Position numbers and translations under genes: made by a program. From positions 869,592 through 933,591 of the forward strand of contig NZ_NFUR01000001.1 of the NCBI RefSeq assembly GCF_002127225.1: DNA of 64,000 nt. Reading direction: 5' to 3'. This DNA comes from Sphingomonas sp. IBVSS2. GTDB taxonomy: Bacteria; Pseudomonadota; Alphaproteobacteria; Sphingomonadales; Sphingomonadaceae. Under the pieces are notes generated by a model, which did no database searches, had not been told where the DNA came from, and worked only from the letters and a program-made list of their open reading frames with translations. This document shows, piece by piece, positions 43,107 to 53,468 of the stretch (position 1 is its first letter; every line of letters begins with the position of its first letter).

Positions 43107-43985
43107 TTAACCGAGATAGGCCTTGAGCCCGGCAACCAGCGCGTCGAACACCGTGCGCACGCGGGCCAGGCCGCGCAGGTCTTCGTGGCATACCACCCAG
43201 GTTTCGAGGTCGAGCCGGAAGTCGGGGAGCAGCCTGACCAGTCCGTCGCGCGTGCCGATCGGCACCTGGCAGATACCGATGCCCAGCCCCGCGCGGATGG
43301 CGGCGAGCTGGGCATGGTCGCTGTCGCTGCGAAAGCCCAGTTCGCCGAGCTTCACGGGGAAGCCCGCCACCTGCACCGCGCGCAGCGTCGGCGAATCGCT
43401 CTGGGGGCCGATCAGCCGGTGGCCGGCCAGATCGGCGAAACTGCCGGGGAAGGGGAGGCCGGCGAGATAGTCGGGATGCGCGTGCACGCCGAGCGGCACC
43501 GCGCCGATCCGCCGCGCGACCAGCGCTTCCTGGCGGGGCGGCACCATCCGGACGGCCACATCGGCCTCGCGGCGCAGCACGTCCTCGTTGCGGTTGCTCG
43601 GGCTCAGCTCGATCACCAGGCGCGGATATCGGCGGGCAAGGGCGGTGAGGATGGGCGGCAGCGCCTCCACCGCGATCACTTCGCTGGCGGTGACGCGCAC
43701 GGTGCCGGCGATCTCGTCCGGGGCCGCCGAGGCGGTGCGGACGAACGCGTCCGAAGCGAGCGCCATCGCGCGGGCATGCTCGTGCAGCGCCGATCCCCTC
43801 TCCGTAGGGGTGAGGCCGCCGGGGGAGCGCGTGAACAGCGGCGTGCCCAGCGCCGCCTCCAGCGCCTCGATTCGCGTCCGTACCGTCGGCTGCGCAAGGT
43901 TGAGCCGCCGCGCCGCGCCGGACAGGCTACCGGTCTCGAGCACCGCCAGGAAGGCGCGCTGCTGCTCCCAGTCGATGGAGTTCAT
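43107..43985 (-). CDS. LysR-family transcriptional regulator
   Basis: 292 residues from the ATG at 43985. N-terminal winged helix with WEQQRAFLAVLETGSLSGAARRLNLAQPTVRTRIEALEAALGTPLFTR, the classic LysR signature, then a periplasmic-binding-like effector domain. It is divergent from the NAD-epimerase gene at 44079 and probably controls it. A TGC-N9-GCA at 44005-44019 is a weak candidate site. The effector is unknown. Confidence 0.92.
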   Translation of the reverse strand: MNSIDWEQQRAFLAVLETGSLSGAARRLNLAQPTVRTRIEALEAALGTPLFTRSPGGLTPTERGSALHEHARAMALASDAFVRTASAAPDEIAGTVRVTASEVIAVEALPPILTALARRYPRLVIELSPSNRNEDVLRREADVAVRMVPPRQEALVARRIGAVPLGVHAHPDYLAGLPFPGSFADLAGHRLIGPQSDSPTLRAVQVAGFPVKLGELGFRSDSDHAQLAAIRAGLGIGICQVPIGTRDGLVRLLPDFRLDLETWVVCHEDLRGLARVRTVFDALVAGLKAYLG

Positions 43986-44078
43986 CAAATTCCTATATAC
44001 CGCCTGCAAAGGTTAGGCAATTTTCTATCAGGCCCATTTTCGCCACAGCTGGTGACACAGGTGATGATGGAGATCGGA

Positions 44079-45014
44079 ATGAACAGGATCGCATTGGTGT
44101 TGGGCGCAACCGGCGGGGTAGGCGGCGAGACGGCGCGGGCGCTGCTCGCCAGGGGCTGGCAGGTGCGCGGCCTGGTCCGCGGGATCCGCCCGGGGCTCGA
44201 CCCCAGGATCGACTGGCGCGAGGGTGACGCGATGGTGCGCAGCGACGTGCTGGCCGCAGCCGAGGGGATCGCGGCGCTGGTCCATGCGGTGAATCCGCCG
44301 GGGTATCGCGAATGGGACAAGCGGGTGCTGCCGATGCTGGAGAACAGCATAGAAGCGGCCTGGGCCAATGACGCCCGCCTCGCGCTGCCCGGCACGATCT
44401 ACAATTACGACCCCGCCGGAACCCCGGTCGCCCGGCCCGATTCGCCGCAGGAGCCGGGCACGCGCAAGGGCGCGATCCGCAAGGCGATGGAGGCGCGGAT
44501 CGCCGAATCGGGGGTCCGCGCGTTGATCCTGCGCGCTGGCGACTATTACGGGCCGCGTCCGGGCAACAGCTGGCTCTCGCAGGGGATGATCACCCCGGGC
44601 AAGCCGGTGACGCGCGTGACCAATCCCGGGCGACGCGGGACGGGGCATGCCTGGGCCTATCTGCCTGATGTCGGCGAGACCTTCGCCCGGCTGCTCGATC
44701 GCGAGGCGGAGCTGCCGCGCTTCGCCCGCTTCCATTTCGCCGGTCACTGGGACCCGGATGGTAGCGGCTTCCCCGCGGCGATCGCGGCGGCGGCGGGGCG
44801 CCGGGTGAAGCATGCCCGCCTGCCCTGGGCGCTGCTGCCGCTTGCCGCGCCGTTCAACCCGACCTTGCGCGAGCTGATCGAGATGCGCCCCTTCTGGAAC
44901 CACCCGGTGCGCCTCGACAATCGCGAGCTGGTGGCCTTTCTGGGCGAGGAGCCGCGCACCGGGCTGGTCGAATCGCTGCGGACCAGCCTCAACGCGCTGG
45001 GGTCACTGGAATAA
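44079..45014 (+). CDS. NAD-dependent epimerase/NmrA-like SDR protein
   Basis: 311 residues from the ATG at 44079 (GGAG six bases upstream); ATGs at 44064 and 44067 are in frame. Rossmann motif GATGGVGG at 10-17 (extended SDR G-x-x-G-x-x-G). The active-site Tyr/Lys pair is not clearly placed: YNYDPAG and [13 protein letters not shown] lie near the expected site, so this may be an atypical or non-catalytic member. It likely binds NAD(P)H. Divergent from a LysR regulator. Confidence 0.83.
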   Translation: MNRIALVLGATGGVGGETARALLARGWQVRGLVRGIRPGLDPRIDWREGDAMVRSDVLAAAEGIAALVHAVNPPGYREWDKRVLPMLENSIEAAWANDARLALPGTIYNYDPAGTPVARPDSPQEPGTRKGAIRKAMEARIAESGVRALILRAGDYYGPRPGNSWLSQGMITPGKPVTRVTNPGRRGTGHAWAYLPDVGETFARLLDREAELPRFARFHFAGHWDPDGSGFPAAIAAAAGRRVKHARLPWALLPLAAPFNPTLRELIEMRPFWNHPVRLDNRELVAFLGEEPRTGLVESLRTSLNALGSLE

Positions 45015-45030
45015 TCGCGCGAGATCGACT

Positions 45031-46278
45031 ATGTGCGCGGCCATGCAGACAGCTTCGGCCGCGCCCCCGCCCGTTCACGGGCACATCGAGCCTATGCCCA
45101 TTCCCGGGCATATCGACCCCGTGCCCGTGCCGCGCCCGGCGGTGGCGCGCGAGGACGGCCGCATCGACCTGATCGGCCTCTCGCGCGAACAGCTTCGCGC
45201 GGTGCTCGCCGATGCCGGGCTGGAGCCGAAACAGGCCAAGCTGCGCGCCAAGCAGATCTGGCACTGGATCTACAATCGCGGCGCGACCGACTTCGCGGCG
45301 ATGACCGACATCGCCAAGGCGCAGCACCCCTGGCTCGCCGAACGATTCGTGATCGGGCGGCCCGAGATCGTGGAAGCGCAGGTCTCGACCGACGGCACGC
45401 GCAAGTGGCTGCTCCGCTCGGCGGACGGCCAGGACTATGAGATGGTCTTCATCCCCGATGCGGACCGCGGCACGCTCTGCGTCTCCAGCCAGGTGGGCTG
45501 CACGCTCAACTGCCGCTTCTGCCACACGGGCACGATGCGGCTGGTGCGCAATCTGACGGCGGGCGAGATCGTCAGCCAGGTGATGCTGGCCCGCGATGCG
45601 CTGGGCGAATGGCCGAGCCAGCCCGAGGGCCGCATGCTCACCAACATCGTGATGATGGGCATGGGCGAGCCGCTCTACAATTTCGACAATGTCCGCGACG
45701 GGCTGGCGATCGTGATGGACGGCGACGGGCTCGCGCTCTCCAAGCGCCGCATCACCCTGTCGACCAGCGGCGTGGTGCCGATGATGGCGCGCGCGGGCGA
45801 GGAAATCGGGGTGAATCTCGCGGTGTCGCTCCACGCGATCACCAAGGAGGTGCGCGACGAGATCGTGCCCCTGAACCGCAAATACGGGATCGAGGAGCTG
45901 CTCCAGGCCTGTGCGGACTATCCGGGTGCCAACAATGCCCGGCGCATCACCTTCGAATATGTGATGCTGAAGGACAAGAACGACAGCGACGCCGATGCCC
46001 GCGAGCTGGTCCGCCTGCTCAAGAAGTACAAGCTGCCCGCCAAGGTGAACCTGATCCCGTTCAACCCCTGGCCGGGTGCGCCTTATGAATGCTCGACGCC
46101 GGAGCGGATCCGGGCGTTCAGCAACATCGTGTTCGAGGCGGGCATTTCCGCCCCCGTCCGCACGCCGCGCGGACGCGACATCGACGCTGCCTGCGGCCAG
46201 CTCAAGACCGCGGCCGAGAAGAAGAGCCGCGCCCAGATGGACCGCGAGGCCGAGGAGAAGATGGCGGCGCTGGGCTAA
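45031..46278 (+). CDS. rlmN: Dual-specificity rRNA/tRNA adenine-C2 methyltransferase (radical SAM)
   Basis: 415 residues from the ATG at 45031; the ATG at 45043 is an alternative. Radical-SAM cluster Cys157-x3-Cys161-x2-Cys164 (CTLNCRFC), the two catalytic cysteines Cys150 (TLCVSSQVG) and Cys388 (DIDAACGQL), and the N-terminal helical domain. It methylates A2503 of 23S rRNA and A37 of some tRNAs by a ping-pong mechanism. The first 35 residues are a Pro/His-rich tail not seen in shorter homologues. Confidence 0.96.
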   Translation: MCAAMQTASAAPPPVHGHIEPMPIPGHIDPVPVPRPAVAREDGRIDLIGLSREQLRAVLADAGLEPKQAKLRAKQIWHWIYNRGATDFAAMTDIAKAQHPWLAERFVIGRPEIVEAQVSTDGTRKWLLRSADGQDYEMVFIPDADRGTLCVSSQVGCTLNCRFCHTGTMRLVRNLTAGEIVSQVMLARDALGEWPSQPEGRMLTNIVMMGMGEPLYNFDNVRDGLAIVMDGDGLALSKRRITLSTSGVVPMMARAGEEIGVNLAVSLHAITKEVRDEIVPLNRKYGIEELLQACADYPGANNARRITFEYVMLKDKNDSDADARELVRLLKKYKLPAKVNLIPFNPWPGAPYECSTPERIRAFSNIVFEAGISAPVRTPRGRDIDAACGQLKTAAEKKSRAQMDREAEEKMAALG

Positions 46279-46379
46279 AGCCCGGCATCGCGGTAGCGCC
46301 ATCCGGGTATCTTCCTCTGGGGATCGGCGCGCGCGAGATTGCCCTCGACAAGGCGGGGCAGGCGCGGAAGGAAGGCGGA

Positions 46380-47138
46380 GTGATCGATCCCGCCGCCCTG
46401 ATCCTCCCTGCCGCCGCCGGCATGCTCGGCGGCGCGATGAACGCGCTAGCGGGCGGCGGCACCTTCGCGACGCTGCCGGCGCTGATCGCGCTCGGCCTGC
46501 CCTCGAACATCGCCAATGCCACTTCCAACGTCGCCCTGTTGCCGGGCGCGGGCGCGAGCGCCTGGGAATATCGCGACGAGCTGGCGCCGGTGGGCGGCCT
46601 GTCGGTGCGGGCGCTCGCCGGGATCACCTTTGCCGGCGGGCTGGTCGGCAGCATGCTGCTCGTGCTCACGCCGACCCGGGCCTTCGACATGATCATCCCC
46701 TGGCTGCTGCTCTTCGCCTTCGTGGTGATGGCGTTCGGCCGCCGCGCCTCGGACTGGCTGCACGCCCGCGTGACCATCGGGACGCGCACCCTCGTCACCG
46801 CGCAGAGCCTGCTCGGCATCTATGGCGGCTATTTCGGCGGCGGGGTGGGGCTGATCACCACCGCGGTCTATGGCCTGCTCGCCGGCGCCGACCCGCGCTC
46901 GCTATTCTCGATCCGCACGCTGATGCTCGCGGTCGCCAATTTCGCGGCGGCGCTGGTGTTCATCGCGATCGGGATGGTGCGCTGGTGGGCCTGCCTGCCG
47001 ATGCTCGCCGGCGGGATCCTGGGCGGCTGGCTGGGCGCGCGCCTCGGCAAGCGGCTCTCGCACCGGGTGGTGCGGGCCTGGACGCTGCTCGTCACCGGCG
47101 GCACCACCATCGTCTTCTTCGTGCGCGCCTATGGATGA
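46380..47138 (+). CDS. TSUP (TauE/SafE) family anion exporter
   Basis: 252 residues from a GTG at 46380 with AAGGAAGG five bases upstream; no ATG fits. About eight membrane helices and the two internal repeat motifs GGAMNALAGGGTFATLPALIALG and GIYGGYFGGGVGLIT. The family moves sulfite, sulfonates or similar anions out of the cell. It is followed after 17 bases by cytochrome b and Mo-oxidoreductase genes, which fits sulfite or a related oxyanion as substrate. Confidence 0.9.
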   Translation: MIDPAALILPAAAGMLGGAMNALAGGGTFATLPALIALGLPSNIANATSNVALLPGAGASAWEYRDELAPVGGLSVRALAGITFAGGLVGSMLLVLTPTRAFDMIIPWLLLFAFVVMAFGRRASDWLHARVTIGTRTLVTAQSLLGIYGGYFGGGVGLITTAVYGLLAGADPRSLFSIRTLMLAVANFAAALVFIAIGMVRWWACLPMLAGGILGGWLGARLGKRLSHRVVRAWTLLVTGGTTIVFFVRAYG

Positions 47139-47155
47139 TCGGCTAGGATAGGGCC

Positions 47156-47845
47156 ATGCAGGTCTATCGCCACCGGCTGATCACGCGCATCTGGCACTGG
47201 GTCAACGCGCTCGCCGTGCTGGTGATGATCCCGAGCGGGCTGATGATCTTCAATGCGCATCCGCGGCTCTACTGGGGCAATTACGGCGCGAATTTCGACC
47301 ATGCCTGGCTCAGCCTGCCGCGCTGGCCCGGCTGGCTGACCCTGCCGTCCACCTACGACCTGGCCGGCGCGCGGCACTGGCATCTGTTCTTCGCGCTGGT
47401 GCTGGCCTTCTCGCTGCTGGTCTATCTGCCCTGGAGCCTGGCCAACCGGCATCTCCAGCGCGACCTGCGCTTCCGCCGCGAGGAGCTCACCGCCGCGCAT
47501 GTCGGAGAGGATCTGCGGGCGCATTGGGAGATGCGCTTCCACGATCCGGAGGACCCGCGCGCGTACAATCTCTTCCAGAAGGCGAGCTATGCCCTGGTCC
47601 TGTTCGTGCTGCTGCCGCTGCTGATCTTCACCGGCCTGGCGCTGGCGCCGGGCATGTGGCCCTGGCTGGCGGACCTGTTCGGCGGGCGGCAATCGGCGCG
47701 CTCGCTCCATTTCATCGCGATGGCGCTGCTGACCGGCTTCCTGGTGGCGCACCTTACCCTGGTGATCCTGGCCGGCCCGGTGAACGAGGTCCGCTCGATG
47801 ATCACCGGCTGGTGGAAATCGCCCGAAGCGGAGCCAGGGGAATGA
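47156..47845 (+). CDS. Cytochrome b561/Ni-Fe-hydrogenase-type membrane cytochrome
   Basis: 229 residues, four to five membrane helices. Histidines placed for two b-hemes: TRIWHWVNAL, RHWHLFFAL, and LHFIAMALLTGFLVAHL. It would pass electrons between the quinone pool and the periplasmic Mo-enzyme encoded by the overlapping next gene (ATGA). This gene order, cytochrome b then SUOX-fold enzyme, recalls YedZ-YedY (MsrQ-MsrP), but the order and family differ. Confidence 0.87.
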   Translation: MQVYRHRLITRIWHWVNALAVLVMIPSGLMIFNAHPRLYWGNYGANFDHAWLSLPRWPGWLTLPSTYDLAGARHWHLFFALVLAFSLLVYLPWSLANRHLQRDLRFRREELTAAHVGEDLRAHWEMRFHDPEDPRAYNLFQKASYALVLFVLLPLLIFTGLALAPGMWPWLADLFGGRQSARSLHFIAMALLTGFLVAHLTLVILAGPVNEVRSMITGWWKSPEAEPGE

Positions 47846-48579
47846 TCACCCGGCGCGGCCTGATCGTCACCGGCGGCGCAACGCTGCTCGCCGGCTGCGA
47901 CGCGTGGAGCGGGAGCCCGGTGCTGCTGAGCGCGGAGGAAGCGCATCGCTATCTCCAGCGCACCGTCAACGGCCGCGCCGCGCTTGCCCGCGAGTTCCGC
48001 CCGGAACAGCGCAGCCCGCGCTTCCGCACCAACGGCACCGCCAATCCCAATACGCCCGAATATAACGCGCTCGCCGCCAATCGCTTCGCCGGCTGGCGAT
48101 TGCAGGTCGGCGGGTTGGTGGTGCGGCCGCTCTCGCTAAGCCTTGCCCAGCTGCGTTCGCTTCCGCAGCGCGCGCAGATCACCCGGCACGATTGCGTCGA
48201 GGGCTGGAGCGCTATCGGCAAATGGCAGGGGCCGCGGCTGGAGACCATCCTCCAGCTCGCCGGCCTGCGCGACGGCGCGCGCTACATCGTCTTCCACTGC
48301 GCCGACGTGTTCGGCCAGCGCCGGATTCCCTATTATGAATCGATCGACCTGGTGGACGCCTTCCACCCCCAGACGATCCTCGCCTGGGCGATGAACGACG
48401 CGCCGCTCGGCGTCGGGCATGGCGCGCCGCTGCGCCTCCGGGTCGAGCGCCAGCTTGGCTACAAGCATGCGAAATATGTGATGCGGATCGAGGCGGTGGC
48501 GAGCCTGGCCGGGATCGGCCGCGGCAAGGGCGGCTTCTGGGAGGATATCGCCGGCTATGAATGGTATGGCGGAATCTGA
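47842..48579 (+). CDS. Molybdopterin-dependent oxidoreductase, sulfite-oxidase (SUOX) fold
   Basis: 245 residues, coupled to the cytochrome b gene. Tat signal with the TRRGLIV motif and a possible lipobox LAGC at Cys19. The Mo-pterin domain has the cysteine ligand Cys118 in RHDCVEGWSAIG and YYESIDLVDAFHPQT, as in YedY/MsrP-like enzymes. It should be exported folded to the periplasm, where it reduces or oxidises a small sulfur- or nitrogen-containing substrate. Confidence 0.87.
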   Translation: MITRRGLIVTGGATLLAGCDAWSGSPVLLSAEEAHRYLQRTVNGRAALAREFRPEQRSPRFRTNGTANPNTPEYNALAANRFAGWRLQVGGLVVRPLSLSLAQLRSLPQRAQITRHDCVEGWSAIGKWQGPRLETILQLAGLRDGARYIVFHCADVFGQRRIPYYESIDLVDAFHPQTILAWAMNDAPLGVGHGAPLRLRVERQLGYKHAKYVMRIEAVASLAGIGRGKGGFWEDIAGYEWYGGI

Positions 48580-48588
48580 TTTCGCAGC

Positions 48589-48608
48589 TGCGGAAATATT
48601 GCGGAAAT
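48589..48608. promoter_or_regulatory. Direct repeats and palindrome upstream of cfa
   Basis: TGCGGAAAT occurs at 48589-48597 and again at 48600-48608, 11 bases apart. The first copy overlaps a perfect palindrome CGCAGCTGCG (48583-48592). The tandem spacing of about one helical turn suits an activator. Confidence 0.35.
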
Positions 48609-48668
48609 CGCGCGCTTCCCTAATGTGGTTACCGGGGGGCTGTTACATCGGGTGGTGGTGACGGCTTA

Positions 48669-49931
48669 ATGGCGTTGATCGATCGTTTTTTCGCACGCGC
48701 AATCAGGCGCGGACAACTCACCGTCATCCACGCGGATGGCACCCGGCAGAGCTTCGGCGAAGCCGATCCGGCGCTCAAGCCGGTAACGATCCGTTTCGGA
48801 GCAGGCGCGACGCGGCGCATCCTGCGCGACCCCTCGCTGGGCGCGGCCGAGGCGTTCATGGACGGCGACATCCTGATGGAGCAGGGCGAGATTCTCGACC
48901 TGCTGATCCTGTTTGCGTCGAACAACCGCTGGGAAGACAATGATTCGGTGCTCTTCCCCAGCGCGTTCAAGAAGGCGGTCGACGCAGTGATGTTCCGGCT
49001 CGGCCGGATCAACATGGAGCGCCGTTCGAAGCGGAACGTCGCCCATCACTATGATCTGTCGGGCAAGCTCTACGATCTCTTCCTCGATACCGACCGGCAA
49101 TATAGCTGCGCCTATTTCAGCGCGCCGGGCATCGGCCTCGAACAGGCCCAGCTCGACAAGAAGGCGCACATCGTCGCCAAGCTGGCGCTGAAGCCGGGGA
49201 TGAAGGTGCTCGACATCGGCTGCGGCTGGGGCGGCATGGCGCTCTACATCCACCAGAAGACGGGCGCCGAGGTGCTGGGCGTCACTCTGTCGGAGGAGCA
49301 GCTCAAGGTCGCCCGCCAGCGCGCGCTCGATGCCGGCGTGGCGGACAAGGTGAAGTTCGAGCTGATCGACTATCGCCACGTTACCGGCCAGTTCGACCGG
49401 ATCGTCTCGGTCGGCATGTTCGAACATGTCGGCACGCCGCATTACCGCACCTTCTTCCGCAAGGTGCGCGAACTGCTGACGCCCGAGGGCGTGATGCTGC
49501 TCCACACCATCGGCAGGGCGGGCGGGCCCGGCGTCACCGATGCCTTCACGCTCAAATACATCTTCCCCGGCGGCTATATCCCCGCGCTCTCGGAGATCGC
49601 CCAGGGCTATGAAGGGCTGCGCTATTTCATGACGGACGTGGAGGTGCTGCGCCTCCATTATGCCGAGACGCTGAAACATTGGTACGAGCGCACCGTCGCG
49701 GCGCGCGACGCGATCACCGGCCTGTACGACGAGCGCTTCTATCGCATGTGGTGCTTCTACCTGGCGGGGTGCCATGTGAGCTTCAAATATGGCGGGCTGG
49801 TCAACTACCAGCTCCAGTTCTCGCGCTCGCGCGACGCATTGCCGTTGACCCGCGACTATATGGTCGAGGCGGAGCGGGCCCTGCACGAGCCGCACAAGGT
49901 GACGCTGCGCCAGGCCGGTCAGGCCGGGTAG
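48669..49931 (+). CDS. cfa: Cyclopropane-fatty-acyl-phospholipid synthase
   Basis: 420 residues. SAM-binding motif VLDIGCGWGG at 180-189, preceded by HHYD (126-129) and YSCAYF, and the C-terminal ERFYRMWCFYLAGCHVSFKYGG with the bicarbonate-site tyrosine region. It methylenates unsaturated membrane acyl chains in response to stress or stationary phase. The start at 48669 lacks a strong ribosome site. The 3' end overlaps the convergent DUF1801 gene by 13 bases. Confidence 0.94.
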   Translation: MALIDRFFARAIRRGQLTVIHADGTRQSFGEADPALKPVTIRFGAGATRRILRDPSLGAAEAFMDGDILMEQGEILDLLILFASNNRWEDNDSVLFPSAFKKAVDAVMFRLGRINMERRSKRNVAHHYDLSGKLYDLFLDTDRQYSCAYFSAPGIGLEQAQLDKKAHIVAKLALKPGMKVLDIGCGWGGMALYIHQKTGAEVLGVTLSEEQLKVARQRALDAGVADKVKFELIDYRHVTGQFDRIVSVGMFEHVGTPHYRTFFRKVRELLTPEGVMLLHTIGRAGGPGVTDAFTLKYIFPGGYIPALSEIAQGYEGLRYFMTDVEVLRLHYAETLKHWYERTVAARDAITGLYDERFYRMWCFYLAGCHVSFKYGGLVNYQLQFSRSRDALPLTRDYMVEAERALHEPHKVTLRQAGQAG

Positions 49932-50338
49932 GCGGCGTCCATCCGCGCGATCTTGGCGCGGACGATCTCCTCGAGCACGTCCGCGTCCACATCGGCCAGC
50001 CGCTTGATGTACAGGCAGCCCTTGCCGGTCCTGTGCCTGCCCAGCCGGTCCAGCACCTCGCTCTGGTCGGCATTGCCGTCGAGCACATAGAGGACCAGCT
50101 CGGCCTTGCGCGGGCTGAAGCCGATCCGGCACATCTCGCCGGTGCGGCCGCTGTCGTAGCGATAGGCATAGCGCCCGAAGCCGATGATCGACGGCCCCCA
50201 CATCTTCGGCGGCGCGCCGGTCAGCCGCGCCATCATCGCGCAGACCGCCTCGGCATCCGCGCGGCGCGGCGCGTCGGGCACCGCGGCGATGAAGTCGGCG
50301 ACCTGAATCTCCGTTGCCCTGGTCTTGAGCTCGGCCAT
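49919..50338 (-). CDS. DUF1801-domain protein
   Basis: 139 residues from the ATG at 50338 (GGAGGGG upstream). DUF1801 pattern: FIAAVPDAPRRADAEAVCAMMARLTGAPPKMWGPSIIGFGRYAYRYDSGRTGEMCRIGFSPRKAELVLYVLDG. A cytoplasmic protein of unknown role, a distant relative of the domain at 19026. It runs between cfa and argG on the opposite strand. Confidence 0.85.
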   Translation of the reverse strand: MAELKTRATEIQVADFIAAVPDAPRRADAEAVCAMMARLTGAPPKMWGPSIIGFGRYAYRYDSGRTGEMCRIGFSPRKAELVLYVLDGNADQSEVLDRLGRHRTGKGCLYIKRLADVDADVLEEIVRAKIARMDAAYPA

Positions 50339-50450
50339 CTGCCCCTCCCGAGTCGATGCCGGGGAGCATGCCCCAGCTACAGAACTTGCGGAAGCGGTCC
50401 CGCGCCCGTAAGGCGCACGCCGTTTCCCCGCACATCCTTTGGAGTCGCCC

Positions 50451-51671
<1,221 letters not shown>

Positions 51672-51681
51672 TCGTGTATCT

Positions 51682-51704
51682 GGCAGGTGCCCCGGGCACC
51701 TGCC
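51682..51704 (+). terminator. Perfect hairpin after argG
   Basis: GGCAGGTGCCC (51682-51692), one base, GGGCACCTGCC (51694-51704). No T-run follows. It lies ten bases after the argG stop and is a likely 3' end, possibly factor dependent. Confidence 0.55.
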
Positions 51705-51755
51705 GACGGCCAGCGCCTAACGCGCAATTAACCAAACTGGCCTAGCTGCGGTGGC

Positions 51756-53468
51756 ATGGAGACGAGCCCGCCCCGCTATGCATGGCGTGACCTTGGCGTC
51801 GCGCTGCTGCTGACCGTGGTGCTGTCCGCCGCCTGGACGCTGCGCGACTGGCACGATCTGGCCGCGCTGCGGCTCCCCGATACCGACGACATGGCGCGGC
51901 TCCAGCAGATCCGCGACTGGCTGGCCGGTCAGTCCTTCGGCGACCTTGCCCAGCATCGTCTCGGGCCGGAGCCGGGGCTGGAGATGCACTGGTCGCGACT
52001 GGCCGACCTGGTGCCCGCGGCATGGATCGTGCTGCTCACCCCCTGGCTGGGCGGCCATGGCGCGGCGCTGGCCGCGGTGATCCTGTGGCCGGCTTCGCTG
52101 TTCTGCGCCGCGCTGGCGTTGACCGGCGCGGTCGCGCGCCGCCTGGGTGCGCCGCCGGCGACGGCGATCCTGCTCGCCGCGCTCGCCTATCCGGCGACCA
52201 GCCTGTTCTTGCCGGGGCGGATCGACCATCACGGATTGCAGCTCGTCCTGATCCTGCTGCTGGCGCGCGCGCTGCTCGGCACGGGCAGTTTCCGGGCGGG
52301 CGCGGGCGCGGCGCTTGCCGTGACGGCGTCGCTCATCATCGGGCTAGAGACCCTGCCGCTGCTGGGCGTCGCCGGGGCGGCGCTGGTGCTGCTGTGGGTG
52401 GTGGACGGGCCGGGCGGCCGCGACCGGTTGCTCGGCTTCGGCTTCGTCCTGCCGATCGCGCTTGCCGGAGCGGGCATCCTGTTTCGCACGAGCGGCTGGA
52501 GCGTGCCGGCCTGTGACGGTTTCACCGGGCTGTCGTGGCGCGTGGCGCAATGTGCCGCGATCGCGCCGATGGGCCTGGCCCTGTTCGCAGTCGCAGGGCG
52601 GCGGACCCTGCGGTCGCGTGCGGCCGCCGCCGGGATCGCCGGCGTGGCGGTGGCGGGGGCGGTGCTGCTGCTCGCGCCGCAATGCCTCGATCCCTATGGC
52701 GAAGTCGACCCGCTGCTCGCGCGCCTCTGGCTCGCCGAAGTCGGGGAGGCGCAGCCCCTGTTCGGCGCGCCGCCCGCCAATGCCATCGCCTATGCCGGGC
52801 TCGCCCTGGTCGGGCTGGTCGCGTCCCTCGCGATCGCCCGGCGGCGGCGCGAGGCGGGCTGGTGGGTGCTGGCCGCGCTCCAGTGCACCGCGCTGGCGAT
52901 CACGCTGTTCCAGCTGCGCGGTGCCTATGCCGGGGCGATGCTCGCCGCGCCGGCGCTGGCGGTGACGATCGGTGCCGCGCGGACGCGTGGCCCGCTCGCG
53001 CTCGCCGCCGCCTGGATCGCCGCGACCGGCATCCTCTACCCGATCGCCGCCGCCGCGATCTTTCCGCCGCGCGCCGCCGCCGGGCCGAGCTGCACCACGC
53101 CGGAGAGCCTCGCCCGGCTGGCGGGGTTGCCGCCCGGACACCTGCTCGCGCCACTCGACCTCGGCGCCTATGCGCTCGCCGCCACGCCGCACGCGGTGCT
53201 CGCCGCGCCCTATCACCGAAACAATCGGGGAAACCGTGCCATGTACGACTTCTTCCTGAGCCAGCCTGCGCAATCCGAAGCGATCGCGCGGGCATGGGGC
53301 ATCGATTACGTCGCCTTCTGCCCCGACGACCTCGACCGCTTCGCCAGGGAGGCGCGGGATCCGCGCAGCCTTGCCGCCAGCCTGCGCGCCGGATCGATCC
53401 CCGACTGGCTGGTGCCGATCGATGGCGGGGATGCGCCGCGCACCTACAGGCTGGCGTCGCGCCACTGA
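51756..53468 (+). CDS. Polytopic membrane protein, GT-C-like
   Basis: 570 residues with about 11-12 membrane helices. After TM1 comes an acidic first loop LPDTDDMARLQQIRDWLAG with DTDD, followed by GPEPGLEMHWSRLADL. A D-x-D-like pair after TM1 is typical of GT-C glycosyltransferases (oligosaccharyltransferase and PMT types). A soluble C-terminal part begins near residue 440 (CTTPESLARLAGLPPGH). It may transfer sugars from lipid carriers in the periplasm. The stop overlaps the next start (TGATG). Confidence 0.6.
   Translation: METSPPRYAWRDLGVALLLTVVLSAAWTLRDWHDLAALRLPDTDDMARLQQIRDWLAGQSFGDLAQHRLGPEPGLEMHWSRLADLVPAAWIVLLTPWLGGHGAALAAVILWPASLFCAALALTGAVARRLGAPPATAILLAALAYPATSLFLPGRIDHHGLQLVLILLLARALLGTGSFRAGAGAALAVTASLIIGLETLPLLGVAGAALVLLWVVDGPGGRDRLLGFGFVLPIALAGAGILFRTSGWSVPACDGFTGLSWRVAQCAAIAPMGLALFAVAGRRTLRSRAAAAGIAGVAVAGAVLLLAPQCLDPYGEVDPLLARLWLAEVGEAQPLFGAPPANAIAYAGLALVGLVASLAIARRRREAGWWVLAALQCTALAITLFQLRGAYAGAMLAAPALAVTIGAARTRGPLALAAAWIAATGILYPIAAAAIFPPRAAAGPSCTTPESLARLAGLPPGHLLAPLDLGAYALAATPHAVLAAPYHRNNRGNRAMYDFFLSQPAQSEAIARAWGIDYVAFCPDDLDRFAREARDPRSLAASLRAGSIPDWLVPIDGGDAPRTYRLASRH

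Noticed and set aside
44005-44019. TGC-N9-GCA as a LysR box
   Set aside because: It is T-N13-A rather than the usual T-N11-A and the arms are only three bases; chance occurrence is likely.
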